A stretch of 64,000 bases of DNA. Origin: an uncultured SAR86 cluster bacterium. Its GTDB lineage: Bacteria; Pseudomonadota; Gammaproteobacteria; Magnimaribacterales; D2472. The stretch covers positions 1 through 64,000 of the forward strand of contig CACLBJ010000003.1 of the NCBI GenBank assembly GCA_902605165.1, written 5' to 3'. Shown piece by piece: positions 11,811 through 22,585 of this stretch (positions are counted from its first letter, which is position 1; each line of letters begins with the position of its first letter). The notes below the pieces were generated by a model, which searched no databases, had not been told where the DNA came from, and saw only the letters and a list, made by a program, of their open reading frames with translations. Both the position numbers and the translations under genes were made by a program.

Positions 11811-12752
11811 TTAATTTAAGATTTTCTTTGCCTCTTCAATATCTTTTTTAATCTGAGTTTTCAAAAGATCAATACTATCAAATTTTACTTCATCCCTTAT
11901 TTTTTCAATGAATTGTACAGTAATACGCCTTCCATAAATATCTTTTTCAAAATCAAAAATATGTGTTTCTAGTACAGGTCTTTTTCCTCCCACTGTCGGG
12001 CGTATACCCATATTTGCAATTCCTAAATATTTTGCATTATTAACCATGCATCTAACAGCATAAACTCCAGAAATAGGTAGTTTCTGTTTAGGGATCCAAA
12101 TATTTGCAGTTGGCACTCCAATCTCTCTTCCAAGCTGACTTCCATAAACTACTTTACCAGAGTAGCTGTAATGCCAATCAAGCATAGCATTAGCAGTTTT
12201 AAAATTATTAGAAATCAAAGCTTCCCTGATTCTGGTACTACTAACCCTTTGGTCATCAACTTTAATAGTGTCTGTTTTGTCTATTTCTATTCCCAATGAT
12301 GCACCCCAGCTCTTGAGGTATTGATGATCACCTTTTCTATCCTTTCCAAACTTAAAATCATCACCAATTGTGAGAGATTTAATTTGAAGTTCTTCCAATA
12401 TTTCTCCTGTAAATTGCTCCGGTGTCATCGATTTAAGAAATTCATCAAATTTTAATAACATGCAAAAATCTATTCCATTTTTAGAAATAAGCCTTAACTT
12501 TTCTCTCCAAGGTATTATCCTGGGCGGAGGAGAAGAATTATTAATTTTTGAAAAATACTCTGCAGCATGAGGCTCCGTAAATATAACCAATGAAGAAAGG
12601 TTTTTTTCTTTAGCATTTTTCTTAACTTTCTCGAGAATTGCTTTATGACCAAGATGCATCCCATCAAAGTTTCCAATTGTTGCACTTAAAGAAATCTCAG
12701 GAAATCTTTTCTTGAAAAGCTTAATATTGTTTTGACCTCTTATTAGATACAT
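11811..12752 (-). CDS. ribF: Bifunctional riboflavin kinase/FAD synthetase
   Basis: IGNFDGMHLGHKAIL, SSTRIREAL, GVPTANIW. Confidence 0.95.
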   Translation of the reverse strand: MYLIRGQNNIKLFKKRFPEISLSATIGNFDGMHLGHKAILEKVKKNAKEKNLSSLVIFTEPHAAEYFSKINNSSPPPRIIPWREKLRLISKNGIDFCMLLKFDEFLKSMTPEQFTGEILEELQIKSLTIGDDFKFGKDRKGDHQYLKSWGASLGIEIDKTDTIKVDDQRVSSTRIREALISNNFKTANAMLDWHYSYSGKVVYGSQLGREIGVPTANIWIPKQKLPISGVYAVRCMVNNAKYLGIANMGIRPTVGGKRPVLETHIFDFEKDIYGRRITVQFIEKIRDEVKFDSIDLLKTQIKKDIEEAKKILN

Positions 12753-12757
12753 ATTTA

Positions 12758-14326
12758 TTAATAAAAATCTTTGTTTGAGACTCTAAAAACCCATTTAGAA
12801 ATAAAAAAATAGAATAGACTGCTAAGTATAACAACAACTGTAACAAGAGAAATTCTAACCAATCCTGAGTATTCATAAAACTCTGACATCCATTCAGTAT
12901 CAACTCCTATGAAATAATTAAATGCAAAAAGCAAAATTATTGAGGAAAAAATTGCTGCTAAATTAGTTTTGTGAAAAATAATACTCAAACTTAGAAGGTT
13001 TTGTTTCATCAAAACAAAAAATAATATGCATGAGCTTGCTAGAACAGCAAGCGAGCTTCCAATAGCAAGTCCAGCATGGCCATACCCAAGTTTAAAGGCA
13101 AAAATATAGTTTAGAATTGCATTGAGAATAAGACTAAATAATGCGACATAAAATGGTGTTTTTGTATCCTGTCTAGAAAAAAATGCGGGTGTTAAGACTT
13201 TCATTAACATAAAGAATGGTAAACCGTAACAAAAGAATACAAGGCTATAAGATGATTTGATAACGTCAAATTCAGTAAATTCTCCTCTATAAAATAAAGA
13301 AGCAATAATAGGCTGAGCAAAATATATTAAGCCAATAAGAGAAGGTATAGCTATAAAAATTACCAATCTAAAGCTGTTATCTAGTGAGGCCTTAAACTGA
13401 CTATTATCTTTATTCGCTGCCGAACGTGATAATGAAGGCAAAAGAACAGTTCCTATAGCAATAGCAAATATTCCCAAAGGAAATTGTATCAATCTATCAG
13501 ATATATATAGCCAAGTTGGGCTGCCTGTCTCAAGCAACGAAGCAAATATCGTATCTATCAATAAATTTATCTGTGTAACTCCTCCAGCTAAAACTGCTGG
13601 AACTATTAACTTAAAGAATCTTAGAATATCTGAATTATTAAAATTAACTTTAGGAACTGGCAGTCTATCAATAGCTTTTAAAGGAGCAAATTGGATAATA
13701 AGCTGCAGGATACCTGCAAGGAAGACACCCCATGAAATAGAAATTAAAGGTGTACTCATTCTTGGGGCAATAAGTAATGCAAAGATTATTAAAGTTAAAT
13801 TAAAAATAATTGGTGTAGCTGCTGGCAATGAAAATCTTGAATGAGTATTTTGAATTCCAGCTGCAAATGCAACCAAAGATATCAGTGCTAAATATGGAAA
13901 CATAATCCTTAATACATTTACCGCAAGATCCTGCTTCTCAGAATCGAAATAAAACCCAGGTGCAAAAATAAAAATCACAAATGGAGCAAATAATAAACAG
14001 ATAACAGTAAAAACAAATAAAGTTGAAATTAAAATTCCCGCTAAGCTGTCTATGAAGTCTTTAACTTGTTTTGGATCTTTTGTTTTTTCTATGTCTGATA
14101 AGATTGGAACAAAAGCTTGATTAAATGCCCCTTCTGCGAAGAATCTTCTAAAAAGATTGGGTATTCTTAGTACAACAACAAAAATGTCATGATACAGAGA
14201 TGCACCAAAAAGATTTGTTGTAGATATATCTCTAAGCAAACCAAAAATCCTGGAAGAAAAGGTCCAGAAACTTACTTTTATTGAGCTTAAAAAGTTTTGT
14301 TCTGAAGGCTCTTTATTTGCGCTCAT
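12758..14326 (-). CDS. murJ: Lipid II flippase MurJ (MviN)
   Basis: GLLRDISTTNLFG..., FAEGAFNQAFVPIL; upstream of ribF. Confidence 0.95.
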   Translation of the reverse strand: MSANKEPSEQNFLSSIKVSFWTFSSRIFGLLRDISTTNLFGASLYHDIFVVVLRIPNLFRRFFAEGAFNQAFVPILSDIEKTKDPKQVKDFIDSLAGILISTLFVFTVICLLFAPFVIFIFAPGFYFDSEKQDLAVNVLRIMFPYLALISLVAFAAGIQNTHSRFSLPAATPIIFNLTLIIFALLIAPRMSTPLISISWGVFLAGILQLIIQFAPLKAIDRLPVPKVNFNNSDILRFFKLIVPAVLAGGVTQINLLIDTIFASLLETGSPTWLYISDRLIQFPLGIFAIAIGTVLLPSLSRSAANKDNSQFKASLDNSFRLVIFIAIPSLIGLIYFAQPIIASLFYRGEFTEFDVIKSSYSLVFFCYGLPFFMLMKVLTPAFFSRQDTKTPFYVALFSLILNAILNYIFAFKLGYGHAGLAIGSSLAVLASSCILFFVLMKQNLLSLSIIFHKTNLAAIFSSIILLFAFNYFIGVDTEWMSEFYEYSGLVRISLVTVVVILSSLFYFFISKWVFRVSNKDFY

Positions 14327-14708
14327 TAAAATCTAAAGAAAGAGAGTTGATACAATATCTTAAAAATGTTGGCGGTGGTCCATCGTCAAAAACATGCCCC
14401 AAATGTGAGTCACAATCAGAACATCTTACTTCTGTTCTTATCATTCCATGGGATGAATCTTTATATTCTGTGATACATGCTTCATCAATTGGCTGAAAAA
14501 AACTTGGCCATCCACAACCTGAATTATATTTTGTGGAAGAAGAAAAAAGCTCCTTTTTACAACAAATACAAATATAGGTGCCTTCTCTCTTGTTATCAAG
14601 AAATTTACCAGAGTAAGGGGCCTCTGTAGCAAAACATCTCGTAACTTGATAAGCATCTTCATCAAGAATTGATTCCCAGTCTTTATTTTTTAAATCTTCC
14701 TTTGCCAT
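14313..14708 (-). CDS. msrB: Peptide methionine-R-sulfoxide reductase MsrB
   Basis: YICICCKKELFSSSTKYNSGCGWPSFFQP, RTEVRCSDCDSHLGHVFDDGP, RYCINS. Confidence 0.97.
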   Translation of the reverse strand: MAKEDLKNKDWESILDEDAYQVTRCFATEAPYSGKFLDNKREGTYICICCKKELFSSSTKYNSGCGWPSFFQPIDEACITEYKDSSHGMIRTEVRCSDCDSHLGHVFDDGPPPTFLRYCINSLSLDFNERK

Positions 14709-14731
14709 TTCTAAATTATAACTAACAGAAA

Positions 14732-15820
14732 CTAAATATTTTTATATAAATTACTAAATAAAGAGAGTTTATTAGTTTCAAAGCTTCTTTTAATTCCTAA
14801 AAAGTCATTCCTAAGTTCATAGTTACTCCTTGTATTGTTGAAAGGAATATCCTTCTTCAAAAATGATTCTTTGAAATCGATAGAGATTTGCTCAACATCA
14901 ATTAGATTTTTAAAGAAACTCACTGGGTATCCATTTGATATGTAGTCATCTTCTAATGGTTGAAGATTTTTAATTTCCATGACTTTAGATAAATCCATCA
15001 AATCATTATCTAAATTTTTGGTTTCACAAAAATTTTTTAAAATCATTATAGTTCCGTTATGTTTTGCCTCTATGCTGTATCCTGCTATGTGAGGAGTTGC
15101 TATAAAGCATTTAGAAATAAGTTCTATATTTGGTGATGGCTCACCCTTAAAAACATCTGATAGATAAAGAATATCACTATTTAGAATAGAGTCTTCATCA
15201 ATAATTTCACCTCTTGCAGAATTGATTATTACTTTTGCCGATGCGCCATCTAAAAAATCAGAATTTATCAATTCATGTGAAGGGAATTTACCGGTTTTGG
15301 AATAGGATGCATGAATAGACACAACATCACAATCCTTAATATCATTAATATTCCCAAGATCTAAATAAGGATCATAAATCTTATGTTTTATATTTAGATT
15401 CTCTAAAATCTTTGATAAGAGTTTTCCAACATTTCCATAACCAATTATTCCCAACATCTTATTTGTTGAAACAATTTTCTTAAAAACCAGAAGACCAAAA
15501 CATGAAAGTACCCAATTCACCACTGCTGACGAATTGCATCCAGAAGCTATGTATATAGAGCATTTTGAATTATTTAAAATATTATTATCAAAATGATCAT
15601 ATCCAGAAGTAGCTGAACCTATAAATTTTATTGGAGAGTTTGAAAGTAATTCTGAATTAACTCTTGTTGTAGACCTGATGAATAATGCATCTGCATTCAA
15701 ACAATCATCATTCTCAAGATTATTATCATCAAAATATTTAACAATGAATTGATCATAATTTTTAATTTTTTTTAGATATTCCCTAAAGAAAGGTATTTTG
15801 TTATCTACCAATAATTTCAT
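14732..15820 (-). CDS. pdxB: Erythronate-4-phosphate dehydrogenase
   Basis: D-2-hydroxyacid dehydrogenase fold; IGSATSGYDHFD, GCNSSAVVNWVLS, GIIGYGNVGKLL. Confidence 0.88.
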   Translation of the reverse strand: MKLLVDNKIPFFREYLKKIKNYDQFIVKYFDDNNLENDDCLNADALFIRSTTRVNSELLSNSPIKFIGSATSGYDHFDNNILNNSKCSIYIASGCNSSAVVNWVLSCFGLLVFKKIVSTNKMLGIIGYGNVGKLLSKILENLNIKHKIYDPYLDLGNINDIKDCDVVSIHASYSKTGKFPSHELINSDFLDGASAKVIINSARGEIIDEDSILNSDILYLSDVFKGEPSPNIELISKCFIATPHIAGYSIEAKHNGTIMILKNFCETKNLDNDLMDLSKVMEIKNLQPLEDDYISNGYPVSFFKNLIDVEQISIDFKESFLKKDIPFNNTRSNYELRNDFLGIKRSFETNKLSLFSNLYKNI

Positions 15821-16539
15821 TAATTATCTTTAGATGGGGCAAAAATACTCCTAAGCCATCCTATGAAAGTGTTATCTTTAAGATTAAATTTATCAAGATT
15901 ATCAAAATCTTTTGCTAGTTGAATAGGATCTTTATAGAAGTCTTTTCTAGAAATAAAATCTCCTTGGTCAAGATTTTTTACTACTTTTGCTGGATTACCA
16001 GCTGCAACTACATTTGCAGGAATATTTTTAGTAACTACAGCACCTGCCCCAATTATTGAATTTTTACCAATTGTGACCCCCTTACATACAATTGCGCTGT
16101 CTCCAATCCAAACATTGTCTTCTAAAATGATTGGTTTAGTTTTCCCAACTGGCTCACTTCTGTCGTAAATGCCATGCCAATCAGCATCAGATATATATGC
16201 CCCATGAGCAAACATACAAGCATCGCCTATTTCAATTGACTCTGCTGCCATGATTCTAACTCCGGGAGTAATTAAACAATATTTTCCAATTTTTAATTCT
16301 CCTTTCCAATCTCCAATATTCCAGCTGGTAAGTTGGACATTTGCATCACGTGCTCCAATAATTGTAGGGAAGTCATCAACACTAATATGAGAACCAAAAA
16401 GTCTCAGATATTGAGGTTTAAAAAACGCCCCTCCTTTGCCAAGCTGTTTAAATTGAGGACGTAGATAGTGTTTCACATACATGCTTGCAAGCTTTTTTGA
16501 AAGTTTTTTAAGCCAGTATGGTCTATTGTCTTTTCTAAT
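15820..16539 (-). CDS. Hexapeptide-repeat (LbH) acyltransferase, probable ATT start at 16539 (ATG-initiated ORF begins at 16482)
   Basis: Left-handed beta-helix repeats (DACMFAHGAYISD, DNVWIGDSAIVCKGVTIGKNSIIGAGAVVTKNIPA). Frame is open 19 codons upstream of the ATG to an ATT preceded by AAGGAG. Confidence 0.78.
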   Translation of the reverse strand: MRKDNRPYWLKKLSKKLASMYVKHYLRPQFKQLGKGGAFFKPQYLRLFGSHISVDDFPTIIGARDANVQLTSWNIGDWKGELKIGKYCLITPGVRIMAAESIEIGDACMFAHGAYISDADWHGIYDRSEPVGKTKPIILEDNVWIGDSAIVCKGVTIGKNSIIGAGAVVTKNIPANVVAAGNPAKVVKNLDQGDFISRKDFYKDPIQLAKDFDNLDKFNLKDNTFIGWLRSIFAPSKDN

Positions 16540-16590
16540 TTTTATCTCCTTTTAAATATCAATCTATATGATAAAGTACATGAAAATTAT

Positions 16591-17961
16591 TTGTGTTCTT
16601 TTGTGAAGAAATATATCTCTGAAATTAAAAGTATTGTAATTATAGGATTGCCAATCTTTGGTTCCCAAACCTCATACATGCTTATGGGAGTTACAGATAC
16701 AATAGTTGCAGGAAGAGCCAATACAACAGATCTTGCTGCTCTAGCAATAGGCAACTCAATCTTTAATCCACTTTGGTTTGCCCTTAGTGGCGTTCTATTT
16801 GCAGTGACACCCATTGTTGCTCAATTATTTGGAGCGAAAAAATTTAATGAGATTGAAGATAAAGTCAGGCAAATACTATGGATGGCTTTAATGGTTGGTT
16901 TGGTATTATCTCTAATACTTATAAATATTGGTCCAATAATAAAACTACTTCCCATTGATTTAGAGGTTTCAGTCATTACAAGTGAATATTTAAAGGCTAT
17001 CGCAATAGGAGCTATCTTTATGGGTTTATTTACCTGTCTTAGATGCTTCAGTGAAGGAATGACCTTAACCCTTCCTGTTTTTTATGTTGCTTTTATTGGG
17101 ATGCTAATAAATATTCCGCTAGATATTATCTTGGTAAATGGTTTATTCGGTTTTCCAAAACTAGGTGGAGTGGGATGTGGTTATGCAACTTCTTTAATAG
17201 CTATTTTCCAAACTATAGCTATATCTGTTCTTATCATGAAATCAAAACTTTATAAGGACGTAAGAATTTTTAAAGCGGTTACTTTGCCTAAATTAGAAAC
17301 CTTTAAAGAAGTTTTTAAGCTTGGTATCCCAATAGGTTTTGGTATTTTTATAGAACTAAGTATGTTTAGTGGTGCTGCTTTAATAATCAGTGCTCTTGGT
17401 GTAGGAGTAATAGCTAGTCATACAATAGCAATCAATATAACGAGTGTATTTTTCATGCTTCCATTAGCATTTGGTCTTGCAACAGCTACCCGAGTTGGTA
17501 ATCTTATTGGAGAGCAAAGATTATTGGATGCTGAATTTTCAACCAGAAGTTCTCTTTTGCTCTGCTTTTTAATTGCAATAATTACAACAATCACCATCTA
17601 TACTTTCAGAGAGTTTTTGGTATCTCTTTATACAAATGATCCGCAGGTCATTGCTCTTGGTGTTAGTTTGTTGTTGTATGCAGCTATTTTTCAAATCCCT
17701 GATGGGGTCCAGATGTCTGCAGTTGGAAGCTTGAGAGGTTTTAAAGATACTTTTGTGCCAATGATATTAATATTAATTTCATATTGGATTATTGCTCTTC
17801 CTGCTGGATTTGTAATGACTTATGGGATTATTGGTCCAAAATTGGGAGCTTCAGGAATGTGGATTGGAATGATTTTGGGCCTTTCAGTATTTTGTTTTCT
17901 TGGAATTTTACGATTGAAAAAGGTTGTAGGCTCAAATCTCAAGACATCATTGACTTTATAG
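16591..17961 (+). CDS. MATE family efflux transporter (start codon uncertain: TTG 16591 or GTG 16603)
   Basis: MATE motifs, 12 TM segments ([32 protein letters not shown]...). Confidence 0.9.
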   Translation: MCSFVKKYISEIKSIVIIGLPIFGSQTSYMLMGVTDTIVAGRANTTDLAALAIGNSIFNPLWFALSGVLFAVTPIVAQLFGAKKFNEIEDKVRQILWMALMVGLVLSLILINIGPIIKLLPIDLEVSVITSEYLKAIAIGAIFMGLFTCLRCFSEGMTLTLPVFYVAFIGMLINIPLDIILVNGLFGFPKLGGVGCGYATSLIAIFQTIAISVLIMKSKLYKDVRIFKAVTLPKLETFKEVFKLGIPIGFGIFIELSMFSGAALIISALGVGVIASHTIAINITSVFFMLPLAFGLATATRVGNLIGEQRLLDAEFSTRSSLLLCFLIAIITTITIYTFREFLVSLYTNDPQVIALGVSLLLYAAIFQIPDGVQMSAVGSLRGFKDTFVPMILILISYWIIALPAGFVMTYGIIGPKLGASGMWIGMILGLSVFCFLGILRLKKVVGSNLKTSLTL

Positions 17962-18808
17962 TAGAGCCTATTTCAAGAAGATTTTTTGCAACAACAACAC
18001 CGCTCTCATTAAGTTTTTTAATTTTATCCTCTGCGGTACCTTTACCTCCAGAAATTATGGCACCTGCATGGCCCATTCTTTTACCCGGTGGTGCAGTCTG
18101 ACCAGCAATATATGAAACCACTGGTTTAGTGACATTCTGTGAAATGAATTCAGCAGCTTCCTCTTCAGCGCTTCCTCCAATCTCTCCAACCATCACAATT
18201 GCATCTGTTTGATCATCTGCTTGAAAATGTTCCAAAATATCAATAAAAGAAGAGCCAGGAATTGGATCACCGCCTATTCCAACACAACTAGATTGCCCCA
18301 GACCCAAATCAGTAGTTTGCTTGACCGCTTCATAGGTAAGTGTCCCTGATCTAGATATAATTCCAACTCTACCAGGAAGATGAATCTCACCAGGCATAAT
18401 TCCCATTTTCCCAACTCCAGGAGTAATAACACCCGGACAGTTAGGCCCAATAAGAGTAATGTCTAAGCCATCAACAATCTTTTTCACTTCCAACATATCC
18501 AAAGTTGGAACACCCTCTGTTATACAAACAATAAACTTTATTCCAGCATCTGCGGCCTCGAGAATTGCACCTTTACAAAAGGGCGCTGGAACAAATATTA
18601 ATGATGCATTTGGTTGTACTTGTTCAACCGCCTCCTTAACCGAATTAAAAACAGGTAAATCTAAGTGTGAGGTTCCACCCTTTCCAGGGGTTACGCCACC
18701 CACAACATTAGTTCCATATTCTATAGATTGAGATGAATGAAGCGTTCCTTGAGACCCTGTAAAACCTTGAACAAGCACTCTTGTATCTTTATCAATTAGG
18801 ATACTCAT
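17939..18808 (-). CDS. sucD: Succinyl-CoA synthetase alpha subunit
   Basis: [33 protein letters not shown]. Confidence 0.98.
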   Translation of the reverse strand: MSILIDKDTRVLVQGFTGSQGTLHSSQSIEYGTNVVGGVTPGKGGTSHLDLPVFNSVKEAVEQVQPNASLIFVPAPFCKGAILEAADAGIKFIVCITEGVPTLDMLEVKKIVDGLDITLIGPNCPGVITPGVGKMGIMPGEIHLPGRVGIISRSGTLTYEAVKQTTDLGLGQSSCVGIGGDPIPGSSFIDILEHFQADDQTDAIVMVGEIGGSAEEEAAEFISQNVTKPVVSYIAGQTAPPGKRMGHAGAIISGGKGTAEDKIKKLNESGVVVAKNLLEIGSTIKSMMS

Positions 18809-19962
18809 TTTGCAAGCTCCACTGCAGTTCTGGCTGCATCTTCCAAACTATTCTTGCTTTGTATTCTTGAGGACGAATTAGAAAGGATTGATAGTCCTTT
18901 TTCTGCACTGTTGCCTTCCAACCTTACAACTACAGGTATTTCAACTCCTACTTCATCAATTGCTGCAACTATACCCTCTGCAATTAAATCACATCTAACA
19001 ATACCTCCAAAAATGTTTACAAGTACTACTTTTACTTCTGGATCATCCAGAATTATTTTAAAAGCTTTGGCTACCCTTTCTTGAGTAGCTGTGCCCCCAA
19101 CATCGAGAAAGTTCGCAGGATTCCCTTTGAAAAATTTTATTGTATCCATGGTGCCCATTGCTAATCCGGCTCCATTTACCATGCATCCAATATTTCCATC
19201 CAATGAAACATAACTTAGATCATATTTTGATGCCTCAGATTCTCTTGGATCTTCTTGAGTTGGATCATGCATTTCTTGCAACTCTTTTTGTCTAAAAAGT
19301 GCATTTGAATCGATGTTTATCTTTGCATCTAAACAGTGCAAATTACCATCTTCTTTAATTACAAGTGGATTAATTTCTAAAAGGCTAAGGTCGCATTCAA
19401 AGAACATTGAAACTGTTTTTCTTACAATATTCTCCATCTGTGAAGATTGAGTATCATTCAGTTTGAGTGTACTACATATCTTTTTAATATCGCTTTGCGA
19501 TACATCTTTTCCATTAAGAGATATAGAGGCGATCTTTTCAGGAGTTTCCTCGGCAACTTTTTCTATATTTACTCCACCCTCCGAGGATGCAATTATTGCA
19601 ACCTCGCGTGAAGATCTATCAACAACTGCGCTATAGTAAAGCTCGTCTGCAATATTGGTACATTCCTCAACAAGAATACAGCTTACCAGCTGCCCTTCTT
19701 TATCAGTTTGATATGTTACAAGTCTTTTACCAAGCCATTTTTTTGCAAAATCTTCGACCTCTGCAATGGTGTCACATAGAGCAACACCTCCAGATTTACC
19801 TCTACCGCCTGCATGAACCTGCGCTTTTGCTACCCATCGAGTTCCTCCAATATCAGTGCATGCTTGCTCAACCTCATCAAGGCTTGTGACAACTTTTCCT
19901 TTTGAAACAGGTAAATCATATTTTGCAAAAATTTCTTTGCCTTGATACTCGTGTAGGTTCAT
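18805..19962 (-). CDS. sucC: Succinyl-CoA synthetase beta subunit
   Basis: [22 protein letters not shown]... Confidence 0.98.
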   Translation of the reverse strand: MNLHEYQGKEIFAKYDLPVSKGKVVTSLDEVEQACTDIGGTRWVAKAQVHAGGRGKSGGVALCDTIAEVEDFAKKWLGKRLVTYQTDKEGQLVSCILVEECTNIADELYYSAVVDRSSREVAIIASSEGGVNIEKVAEETPEKIASISLNGKDVSQSDIKKICSTLKLNDTQSSQMENIVRKTVSMFFECDLSLLEINPLVIKEDGNLHCLDAKINIDSNALFRQKELQEMHDPTQEDPRESEASKYDLSYVSLDGNIGCMVNGAGLAMGTMDTIKFFKGNPANFLDVGGTATQERVAKAFKIILDDPEVKVVLVNIFGGIVRCDLIAEGIVAAIDEVGVEIPVVVRLEGNSAEKGLSILSNSSSRIQSKNSLEDAARTAVELAK

Positions 19963-21377
19963 TTTCTTTTATTGCCTATATGAATTGCAGAATTATTTGC
20001 AGCTAATGCAGCTTCATGAAATGCCTCACTAACTGTTGGATGGCTAAACACAGTTAGACCTATATCTTCAGCACTAGATCCAAACTCCATTGCTATAACT
20101 GCTTGTTGGACAATATCTGCAGCAGAAGGACCAAATACATGAACTCCTAATATTGTGTCATCTTTCTTATCAGCTAAAACCCTAACAGAACCAACTGAAT
20201 CAGCTGCAGCTAAAGCTCTTCCACTTGCAGCAAATGGAAAACTTCCAATCTTAAACTCCACACCATGATCTTCGAGCTCTTGCTGAGTCTTTCCAACCCA
20301 AGCAACTTCAGGATGGGTATAAATAACGTTAGGTACAAGATCATAATTCATTCTAGCCTTTTTGCCTGCAATTCTCTCAGCAACCATTACTCCTTCCTCT
20401 GAACCTTTATGAGCAAGCATTGGCCCTCTAACAATATCACCAACAGCATAAATATTTTCATAATTTGTTTTACAAAAATCATCAACTTGGACTCTTCCTA
20501 ATTCATCCAATTCTATTGGAAATGATTCATCTGAGATATCAGCTGTATTAGGTTTTCTCCCCACAGCCACAATCAACTTATCAAAAGAGGCTTTAAGCTC
20601 CTCACCTTTTGATTCATAGGAAATTTCAACATCTTTTCCATTATCTTTAGCTGAGGTAAGTTTTGATCCTAAATGTATATCTAAACCTTGTTTTTTAAAC
20701 TCTCGATGGCATTCTTTAGAAATTTGTTTGTCGACAATAGGTAAGAAATCATCCATCGCCTCTATGACTGTAACCTCAGCTCCAAGTCTTGACCATACGC
20801 TGCCAAGCTCTAAACCAATTACTCCAGCTCCAATTATTCCAAGTCTTTCTGGAACTCTGTCAAAATTAAGAGCTCCTGTGCTATCGACAATATTTTTAGA
20901 CCATTTTGCAATTGGAATTTCAATTGGATTTGAGCCTGTTGCTAATATTATGAATTTTGTCTCCAAACTTGTTTTATCTCCATTATTTGAAACTTCTACA
21001 AGGTTCTCATTAATAACTTTCCCTCTTCCTGATATTGCTTCAACACCATTTGCTTTGAACAATCCAGTTATTCCAGTTGTAAGTTTATTTACAACTTCAT
21101 CCTTTCTTTTCATCATAGAAGGGATATTTACTGATAAATCTTTTAGATCTATTCCATGAGATGAAAAATCTTTTTGAGCTTCATAATATTTGTGAGATGA
21201 ATCCAAAAGAGATTTTGATGGAATGCAACCTACATTTAGGCAAGTGCCTCCATACTTTTGATTGCCTTTTTCATCAGAAGCAAATTCTACGCAAGCTGTA
21301 TTTAGACCTAATTGGGATGCTTTAATAGCTGCAACATAACCAGCAGGGCCGCCTCCAATTACAACAACATCATACAT
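19959..21377 (-). CDS. lpdA: Dihydrolipoyl dehydrogenase
   Basis: [30 protein letters not shown]. Confidence 0.97.
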   Translation of the reverse strand: MYDVVVIGGGPAGYVAAIKASQLGLNTACVEFASDEKGNQKYGGTCLNVGCIPSKSLLDSSHKYYEAQKDFSSHGIDLKDLSVNIPSMMKRKDEVVNKLTTGITGLFKANGVEAISGRGKVINENLVEVSNNGDKTSLETKFIILATGSNPIEIPIAKWSKNIVDSTGALNFDRVPERLGIIGAGVIGLELGSVWSRLGAEVTVIEAMDDFLPIVDKQISKECHREFKKQGLDIHLGSKLTSAKDNGKDVEISYESKGEELKASFDKLIVAVGRKPNTADISDESFPIELDELGRVQVDDFCKTNYENIYAVGDIVRGPMLAHKGSEEGVMVAERIAGKKARMNYDLVPNVIYTHPEVAWVGKTQQELEDHGVEFKIGSFPFAASGRALAAADSVGSVRVLADKKDDTILGVHVFGPSAADIVQQAVIAMEFGSSAEDIGLTVFSHPTVSEAFHEAALAANNSAIHIGNKRK

Positions 21378-21385
21378 ATTTTCAC

Positions 21386-22585
21386 CTATAGGTTTAGTAA
21401 AAGTTTTTCAGGATTCTCTAATTGCTCTTTTATTGAGACAAGAAATGATACTGCCTCTTTTCCATCGAGCATTCTGTGATCATAGCTCATTGCTAAATAC
21501 ATCATTGGTCTAACAACAATTTCTCCATCTACTACAACTGGCCTATCTTCAATTTTATGCATCCCTAAAATAGCAGTCTGTGGTGCATTAAGAATAGGCG
21601 TTGATAACAATGATCCAAAGATCCCGCCATTAGAAACTGTAAAAGTTCCTCCTTGCATCTCCTCAATTGATAACTTTCCCTCTCTAGCCTTCTCAGCATA
21701 CTCTGAGATTGATTTTTCAATTTCTGAAATTGATTTTATGTCAGCATCTTTAATTACAGGAACTACCAGCCCTCTGTCAGTCGAGACAGCTACACCAATA
21801 TCCTTATAGCCATGATAAACAATATCAGTTCCATCAATGCTGGCATTTACTTGAGGAAACTTTTCAAGGGCATTAACAGAGGCAGCTACAAAGAATCCCA
21901 TAAACCCAAGCTTAACTCCATGCTCTTTTAGAAAATCATCTCCATACTTTGATCTAATATCTTTTATGGGCTTCATATCAACCTCATTGAAGGTTGTTAA
22001 CATCGCTGTTTCTTGCTGAACCTCAACTAAGCGCTTTGCAATTGTTGACCTTAGTCTTGTCATTGGGACTCTTTTTGTTTCTCTATCAAGGTCAACATTA
22101 GTTTTATTGACTGGCTCTTTAATAACTGGATCTTTCTCAACGTGGCTAATTACATCGGCTTTAGTAATCCTTCCATCTTTTCCACTACCTTGTATTTCAG
22201 ATGGGTTAAGTTCTTTTTCTTCAATTATTCTCTTGGCAGCTGGCCCTGATTTTTTACCTACCTGATCACTTTGTGAGAGTTCAACTTCTTCAGCTTTCTC
22301 CTTTGGTTTTTCTTCGACAACAGCCTTAGTTTTTGGTTCTTCAACATCACCTGAAATGAATTCACCGATTAATTCAGCACTTAAAACTGTATCTCCCTCA
22401 TTTTTATGAATTTTTGATATTTTCCCATCTGAGGGAGCTAATACCTCTAAAACAACCTTATCAGTTTCTATCTCAGCAATAACTTCATCTTGTGATACGG
22501 ATTCACCCTCTTTTTTAACCCAGTTAGCAATTGTTCCATCAGCTACGGACTCAGGAAAGGTTGGAGACTTAATTTCTTCACTCAT
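21386..22585 (-). CDS. sucB: 2-oxoglutarate dehydrogenase E2 (dihydrolipoyl succinyltransferase)
   Basis: Lipoyl domain [11 protein letters not shown], peripheral-subunit binding domain, catalytic [16 protein letters not shown]. Confidence 0.97.
   Translation of the reverse strand: MSEEIKSPTFPESVADGTIANWVKKEGESVSQDEVIAEIETDKVVLEVLAPSDGKISKIHKNEGDTVLSAELIGEFISGDVEEPKTKAVVEEKPKEKAEEVELSQSDQVGKKSGPAAKRIIEEKELNPSEIQGSGKDGRITKADVISHVEKDPVIKEPVNKTNVDLDRETKRVPMTRLRSTIAKRLVEVQQETAMLTTFNEVDMKPIKDIRSKYGDDFLKEHGVKLGFMGFFVAASVNALEKFPQVNASIDGTDIVYHGYKDIGVAVSTDRGLVVPVIKDADIKSISEIEKSISEYAEKAREGKLSIEEMQGGTFTVSNGGIFGSLLSTPILNAPQTAILGMHKIEDRPVVVDGEIVVRPMMYLAMSYDHRMLDGKEAVSFLVSIKEQLENPEKLLLNL

Noticed and set aside
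20728-21159. 143-aa plus-strand ORF opposite lpdA
   Set aside because: Antisense shadow of a clear dihydrolipoamide dehydrogenase gene.
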